Below are positions 1-3,207 of a stretch of DNA of 5,478 bases, piece by piece. The position numbers were made by a program, and so were the translations under genes. The notes beneath the pieces are model-generated. The model was not told the origin of the DNA. It saw nothing but the letters and a program-made list of their open reading frames with translations, and searched no databases. Each line of letters starts with the position of its first letter. Position 1 is the stretch's first letter. Source of the DNA: Candidatus Sulfotelmatobacter sp. (GTDB lineage Bacteria > Acidobacteriota > Terriglobia > Terriglobales > Acidobacteriaceae); NCBI GenBank assembly GCA_030044775.1, contig JASICF010000539.1, forward strand, positions 1 to 5,478, given 5' to 3'.

Positions 1-411
1 CAATACGCGCTCAACTTGTTCCAGTTCTTCTGAAGTGACGTCCTGGAATGCACCTTTGATGAGTGCCGCGTGCCGGCGGAAGAGAGGAACGAACATTTGC
101 CGCCCTTTTTCAGTCAGAGACACTGTCCTTACCCGACGATCTGCACTGCACTCTACGCGGCTGACAAAGCCTTTCTTGTATAGGCGATCCACCGCCACGC
201 TGACCGACCCTGGGTTGAGGTAAACCTTGGGGCCAATCGCGTTTACCGGCATCGGCCCCTTATGCAGCAGCACTTCGAGAACTCGAAAGTCAGACTCCCC
301 TAACCCCTCTTCCGCGAGTGCTTGAAGGAGATAACGTGACATGGACTGCCAGGCCTTCAGCATGATGAGCCAGGCATGAAGCGCTTCCGGACGCTGTTTG
401 CGTTCTTCCAT
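1..411 (-). CDS. MarR-family transcriptional regulator (C-terminus cut by window edge)
   Basis: The 137 visible codons encode a winged-helix MarR repressor. Residues 10-35 form the N-terminal dimerisation helix. Residues 40-60 (DFRVLEVLLHKGPMPVNAIG) are the first HTH helices. Residues 66-81 (NPGSVSVAVDRLYKKG) are the recognition helix, and residues 90-103 carry the wing hallmark ADRRVRTVSLTEKG. The family is usually about 140-155 residues, so only a short C-terminal helix should be missing beyond position 1. The ATG at 411 is chosen because it is the only good start after the in-frame TGA upstream, and it sits just downstream of a consensus -10 box. No strong Shine-Dalgarno is present; the nearest purine run (GGGA) lies 11 nt upstream. 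The gene is divergent from doxX/yceI, so it probably represses both itself and them. The HKG...IG...GS...VD.L.KKG...DRR pattern recalls MhqR-type quinone sensors (from memory, not searched). The ligand is unknown. The single Cys, residue 88, lies at the wing base, not at the N-terminal position used by OhrR. Confidence 0.94.
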   Translation of the reverse strand, partial: MEERKQRPEALHAWLIMLKAWQSMSRYLLQALAEEGLGESDFRVLEVLLHKGPMPVNAIGPKVYLNPGSVSVAVDRLYKKGFVSRVECSADRRVRTVSLTEKGRQMFVPLFRRHAALIKGAFQDVTSEELEQVERVL

Positions 412-429
412 AAAAATGTGAATCCCACG

Positions 430-435
430 ATTATA
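430..435 (-). promoter_or_regulatory. -10 box of the marR-like gene promoter
   Basis: On the minus strand this is a perfect TATAAT, 18 nt before the ATG at 411. No consensus -35 is present at 17 bp. The closest match, TCGACA, is about 20 bp upstream and lies inside the TATCGA palindrome. The predicted start point near 422-424 leaves a leader of only about 11-13 nt with no clear Shine-Dalgarno. The call rests on sequence match and position only. Confidence 0.6.
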
Positions 436-449
436 CTCGGCATCAGATA

Positions 450-478
450 TATCGATGTCGATAGTCCTTGTATCGATG
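450..478. promoter_or_regulatory. Probable MarR operator: three TATCGA half-sites
   Basis: TATCGA at 450-455 and its inverse TCGATA at 458-463 form a perfect 14-bp palindrome with a TG centre. A third half-site, TATCGA, lies at 471-476. The 8-mer TATCGATG is directly repeated at 450-457 and 471-478, a 21-bp period, so both copies face the same side of the helix. The palindrome covers the expected -35 region of the marR-like promoter, and the whole cluster lies 31-59 bp upstream of the doxX ATG. One bound regulator could therefore block transcription both ways. MarR dimers typically bind such inverted repeats in divergent intergenic regions (family knowledge). Binding by this particular regulator is inferred. 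No convincing plus-strand -10/-35 pair was found. Confidence 0.6.
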
Positions 479-508
479 CATAGTTGGATTCACTAAGGAG
501 ATCTTTCC

Positions 509-913
509 ATGAAAATCGCTTCCACTGTAGCCCGTTACCTGTTGGGATCCATCTTTTTCGTGTTCGGCTTGAACGGCTTTCTGCACTTCATCCCGACGCG
601 CCCGCCTGCCGGAGTTGCGGGCCAGTTCTTCGCCGCGCTCTATCTCTCTCACTACCTTGTCGTTATCTTCCTCTTGCAACTCGGACCCGCGATCCTGCTG
701 CTTTTCAACCGCTACGTACCCCTGGCGCTGACTCTGCTCGGTCCGATCGTGGTCAATATCGTGTTCTTCCACTTGCTGATGGCGCCAAGCGGACTACCGA
801 TGGCCTTTGTCGTCACGATTTTGTGGATTCTGACGGCGGTTTCGGTGCGCTCGGCCTTCCGGGGTTTGTTCCAAAAGACCTACACGCCGGACAGAGTCTC
901 TGCCACTGCCTGA
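509..913 (+). CDS. DoxX-family membrane protein
   Basis: This is a 134-residue integral membrane protein with four predicted helices at about residues 7-27, 47-67, 70-91 and 97-117. The first helix ends in FGLNGFLHFIP, a pattern typical of DoxX-like proteins of this size. The C-terminus is short and basic (RSAFRGLFQKTY) and probably cytoplasmic. The ATG at 509 follows AAGGAG at 495-500 with 8-nt spacing, which fixes the start. DoxX was first described as a subunit of an archaeal thiosulfate:quinone oxidoreductase. Most bacterial members are uncharacterised, and several act in oxidative or electrophile stress, such as MhqP of Bacillus. The gene is divergent from a MarR regulator and 53 nt ahead of yceI, so it is probably the first gene of a repressed operon. 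The fold family is secure; the biochemical role is not known. Confidence 0.88.
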   Translation: MKIASTVARYLLGSIFFVFGLNGFLHFIPTRPPAGVAGQFFAALYLSHYLVVIFLLQLGPAILLLFNRYVPLALTLLGPIVVNIVFFHLLMAPSGLPMAFVVTILWILTAVSVRSAFRGLFQKTYTPDRVSATA

Positions 914-966
914 TTTCTGGCAAGAGTGGTTCTAGCGACTGTAGACAACAATAAGGAGATAACACT

Positions 967-1530
967 ATGACGGACACGACCGCAGCTCGAGCACAGATTT
1001 CGACCACTACCTGGAACATCGACCCGGCTCACTCCGTGGCGGAGTTCAAAGTCAAACACATGATGATCGCGAACGTGAAAGGCCAATTCTCCAAGGTTTC
1101 GGGAGCTTTGGTTTTGGACGAATCCGATCTAGCAAACTCTCGCGTCGAAGCCTCGATCGAGGCGGCCTCGATTCATACCCGCGATGAACAGCGGGATACG
1201 CACTTGAAGAGCCCCGATTTCTTTGATGTGGCGAAGTTTCCGACCCTGACTTTCAAATCCAAGGGCATCAGCATCGTCAGGGATGGAGAACTAGCGGTCG
1301 AAGGCGACCTCACTATCCATGGTGTTACGCACAAGGTCCGCTTTGCGGTGGAAGGGCCAACGCCACCGACCAAGGATCCGTGGGGCAATACGCGAGTTGC
1401 CGTCTCAGCGACCACAAAGATTCATCGCAAAGACTTCGGCTTGACCTGGAACGCTGCCCTCGAGACTGGCGGCATTCTGGTTGGGGACGATGTCACAATC
1501 ACTCTGGATGTGGAATTCGTGAGGGCCTAA
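967..1530 (+). CDS. YceI-family polyisoprenoid-binding protein, cytoplasmic form
   Basis: The 187-residue protein covers the whole YceI lipocalin-like beta barrel. Family hallmarks appear in order: WNIDPAHSVAEFKVKH (residues 16-31), VKGQF (37-41), HLKSPDFFDVAKFPTLTF (79-96), VEGDLTIHGVTHKV (111-124), DPWGNTRV (137-144), IHRKDFGLTWN (152-162), GDDVTITLDVEF (173-184). Known members bind long isoprenoid lipids, including quinone-like molecules, inside the barrel. Many are periplasmic, but here the N-terminus (MTDTTAARAQISTTT) is polar with no signal peptide, so cytoplasmic location is inferred. The start at 967 is set by AAGGAG at 953-958 with 8-nt spacing, the same TAAGGAGAT context as doxX. 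It follows doxX by 53 nt with no terminator between them, so co-transcription under the divergent MarR regulator is likely. A role in sequestering or delivering an isoprenoid quinone fits the context but is not shown by the sequence. Confidence 0.95.
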   Translation: MTDTTAARAQISTTTWNIDPAHSVAEFKVKHMMIANVKGQFSKVSGALVLDESDLANSRVEASIEAASIHTRDEQRDTHLKSPDFFDVAKFPTLTFKSKGISIVRDGELAVEGDLTIHGVTHKVRFAVEGPTPPTKDPWGNTRVAVSATTKIHRKDFGLTWNAALETGGILVGDDVTITLDVEFVRA

Positions 1531-1605
1531 CTGCGTCGCCATAAAGGCCCGATGGTGAACTGGAAAGCGGCACGAGGGGGTAAATGAGTCTCATCGGGAC
1601 AGGAT

Positions 1606-1860
1606 ATGAACACGGATAACAAAGCACGAAAAACCACAACAACGGCTCAGGGCGAGCCGCACCGTGAGCCGACGGTCGAGCAGATTCAACTGCGGGCCTA
1701 CGAGATTTATCTCCAGCGCGGGCGAACAAATGGATTTGAGCTCAGTGACTGGCTTCAGGCCGAGAAAGAGTTGAAGACATCGGATCAGGATCGCAGTCCG
1801 GACTCATTTTCGCAGGTAGAACCTGCTGTCGGGAATAAACGTGGAAATCGGAATCGATAG
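1606..1860 (+). CDS. Small DUF2934 protein
   Basis: This 84-residue protein has the DUF2934 core at residues 25-57: EQIQLRAYEIYLQRGR, then NGFELSDWLQAEKEL. The core is a short helical motif with conserved RAYEIY, RG and DWLQAE. The flanks (residues 1-24 and 58-84) are polar, low in hydrophobics and probably disordered, and the tail is basic (GNKRGNRNR). The function of DUF2934 is unknown. The family is frequent in Acidobacteriota and some Proteobacteria, often as stand-alone small proteins. The ATG at 1606 has a modest GGGA at 1596-1599 with 6-nt spacing. The gene starts 75 nt after yceI on the same strand, and its last 20 nt overlap the start of the downstream monooxygenase gene, so the two are probably translationally coupled. 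The basic, soluble character would fit a nucleic-acid or protein-binding partner, but that is a guess. Confidence 0.87.
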   Translation: MNTDNKARKTTTTAQGEPHREPTVEQIQLRAYEIYLQRGRTNGFELSDWLQAEKELKTSDQDRSPDSFSQVEPAVGNKRGNRNR

Positions 1861-2914
1861 TTTCGGAGGGGTACTTTCTGACACAGCCACAGGCCTGAAG
1901 TTAAGTCCTGTGCAGCGCACTCAGAATCTACTCGAGGAAATTGCGCTGGCCGACAAGGTTGGACTTGATGTATTTGGAGTGGGCGAACACCATCGTAGCG
2001 AGTTTGTGGATTCAGCCCCAGTTGTGATTCTTGCCGCGGCCGCTACGCGAACTCAGAAAATCCGCCTGACCAGCGCGGTAACGGTTCTCAGCGCAGCCGA
2101 CCCCGTCCGGGTTTTCCAGGAGTTTGCGACTCTGGATTTAATTTCCAAGGGTCGCGCCGAGATCGTTGCCGGCCGAGGCTCGTTCGTCGAGGCTTTTCCG
2201 CTTTTCGGTTTCGATCTGGACGACTATGACTCGCTATTCGCAGAGAAGCTCGACCTCCTGCTCAAAATACGAGAGAACACCCGTGTTTTTTGGAATGGCA
2301 AATACCGTGCGCCACTCACGGGGCAGGCCGTGTACCCGCGTCCTCTTCAAGATCCGCTTCCGATCTGGGTCGGAGTCGGGGGAACTCCGGCTTCGTTCGT
2401 TCGCGCCGGCACACTGGGACTACCGCTGGCGGTGGCGATCATCGGCGGGGAGCCGAAACGGTTTAGGCCTCTGATTGACTTGTATCGTGAGGCAGGCCGG
2501 CGCGCTGGCCATTCGACAGAGAAGCTGACGGTAGGACTGCACGTAATCGGATTCCTGGGCAATACAACGGAACAAGCTGCCGACGATTTCTATCCGGGGT
2601 ACGCCCATACCTTCACAGAGATCGGCAAGGAACGAGGTTGGCCACCTGCGACGCGCGCTCAATTCGATGCCTTGCGCGGGCCAACCGGCGCCCTGTTCAT
2701 CGGGGATGCGGAAACTGTCGCACGTAAAGTACGCTATGTTAACCAGGCGCTCGGCGGGTCTTCTCGCATCACATTCCAGATGGGCGTCTCGGCTTTGCCT
2801 CATGACAAGATGCTAAGGTCTATCGAAATCCTGGGAACTGAGGTGGCTCCTAAAGTTCACAAGGAACTCCGATCCGATCACCTTACCAACGCTGCGAGAT
2901 TGGTCCTGGCTTGA
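1841..2914 (+). CDS. LLM-class (luciferase-like) flavin-dependent monooxygenase
   Basis: This 357-residue protein has a complete bacterial-luciferase-type TIM barrel. Strand 1 is MEIGIDSF (residues 1-8). GVGEHHRSEFVDSAP (46-60) is the hallmark flavin/active-site loop of the LLM superfamily. Then come IRLTSAVTVLSAADPVRVFQ (74-93), GRAEIVAGRGSFVEAFPLFG (104-123), YPRPLQDPLPIWVGVGGTP (165-183) and the C-terminal RSIEILGTEVAP (326-337). Known members use FMN or F420 with molecular oxygen or a hydride acceptor; the substrate here cannot be read. Length and ends are normal. The start is GTG at 1841 with GGGA at 1831-1834 (6-nt spacing); no in-frame ATG lies nearby, and GTG places the M-E-I-G-I strand correctly. 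It overlaps the DUF2934 gene by 20 nt. It may be the last gene of a doxX-yceI-DUF2934-LLM transcription unit, which would fit oxidation of quinone-like or xenobiotic compounds. That pathway link is inferred. Confidence 0.95.
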   Translation: MEIGIDSFGGVLSDTATGLKLSPVQRTQNLLEEIALADKVGLDVFGVGEHHRSEFVDSAPVVILAAAATRTQKIRLTSAVTVLSAADPVRVFQEFATLDLISKGRAEIVAGRGSFVEAFPLFGFDLDDYDSLFAEKLDLLLKIRENTRVFWNGKYRAPLTGQAVYPRPLQDPLPIWVGVGGTPASFVRAGTLGLPLAVAIIGGEPKRFRPLIDLYREAGRRAGHSTEKLTVGLHVIGFLGNTTEQAADDFYPGYAHTFTEIGKERGWPPATRAQFDALRGPTGALFIGDAETVARKVRYVNQALGGSSRITFQMGVSALPHDKMLRSIEILGTEVAPKVHKELRSDHLTNAARLVLA

Positions 2915-3088
2915 CGCGAGCTCCGTCGGTCTAATGTCGATTTGAGCGGCGAGGGTTGATGCCGTACGGCTGCACTAGCCAGTAGGCGCTAGCCGAGGGG
3001 TCGTTACGGGTTTCGCTCCCCACGGCGTTGCGAAAGATGCCGAGTCTCTCCACGTTTCAGACCGAAATGTGTAATCCCCCGCGCGGAC

Positions 3089-3125
3089 TTTTCAAGATGC
3101 CACCGGCGGATTTTGAGTGCTATCG
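3089..3125. repeat. Degenerate short direct repeat
   Basis: TTTTCAAGATGCCACCG (3089-3105) is followed by a weaker copy, TTTTGAGTGCTATCG (3111-3125). The match is imperfect, with a 2-nt gap. Repeated short motifs of this kind occur at the ends of some insertion sequences (for example IS21-type), but no transposase remnant is present, so the origin is uncertain. Confidence 0.3.
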
Positions 3126-3147
3126 CCTGGTTTCAACGATTGAGACT

Positions 3148-3172
3148 AACCAGCGCAGTCACTCGGCTGGTT
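3148..3172. terminator. Weak hairpin downstream of the Ig-repeat gene
   Basis: AACCAGC (3148-3154) pairs perfectly with GCTGGTT (3166-3172) across an 11-nt loop. It lies about 36 nt past the minus-strand stop codon at 3208-3210, where a terminator would be expected. No T-run follows on either strand, so it may only be a transcript-end stabiliser or chance. Confidence 0.28.
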
Positions 3173-3207
3173 GCGATGCTACGGGTTAGGCGGTTACGGC
3201 GCTCCAT

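Larger units (their letters stand above)
2915..3207. other. Convergent intergenic region
   Basis: This stretch lies between the stop codons of the monooxygenase (plus strand) and the Ig-repeat protein (minus strand). I see no gene, RNA gene or classic hairpin-plus-T-run terminator for either strand. It contains a perfect 10-bp palindrome, GCCGTACGGC, at 2961-2970, a hairpin at 3148-3172, and two degenerate TTTT(C/G)A-type repeats at 3089-3125 that could be the decayed end of an insertion element. Confidence 0.6.

Noticed and set aside
35..223. Plus-strand 62-codon frame antisense to the marR-like gene
   Set aside because: It is fully antisense to the MarR helix-turn-helix coding region and shows no protein family features.
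443..772. Minus-strand 109-codon frame over the operator and doxX
   Set aside because: It is highly charged, antisense to the four-helix DoxX gene, and has no recognisable motif or ribosome site.
484..954. Plus-strand 156-codon frame overlapping doxX in another frame
   Set aside because: It starts at a TTG with no ribosome site and reads through doxX in another frame; the product is Arg/Ser/Leu-rich with no family features, whereas the doxX frame encodes clear membrane helices.
813..1086. Two overlapping minus-strand frames across the doxX-yceI junction
   Set aside because: Both are antisense to well supported genes and have no family signature.
1531..1605. Terminator or second operator between yceI and the DUF2934 gene
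   Set aside because: No hairpin with a T-run and no TATCGA half-site was found in these 75 nt.
2420..2803. Minus-strand 127-codon frame inside the monooxygenase gene
   Set aside because: It is antisense to the conserved LLM barrel; a by-product of GC-rich codon use.
2961..2970. GCCGTACGGC palindrome as terminator or operator
   Set aside because: It is only 10 bp with no loop or T-run and lies in a convergent gap without a promoter; chance is likely.
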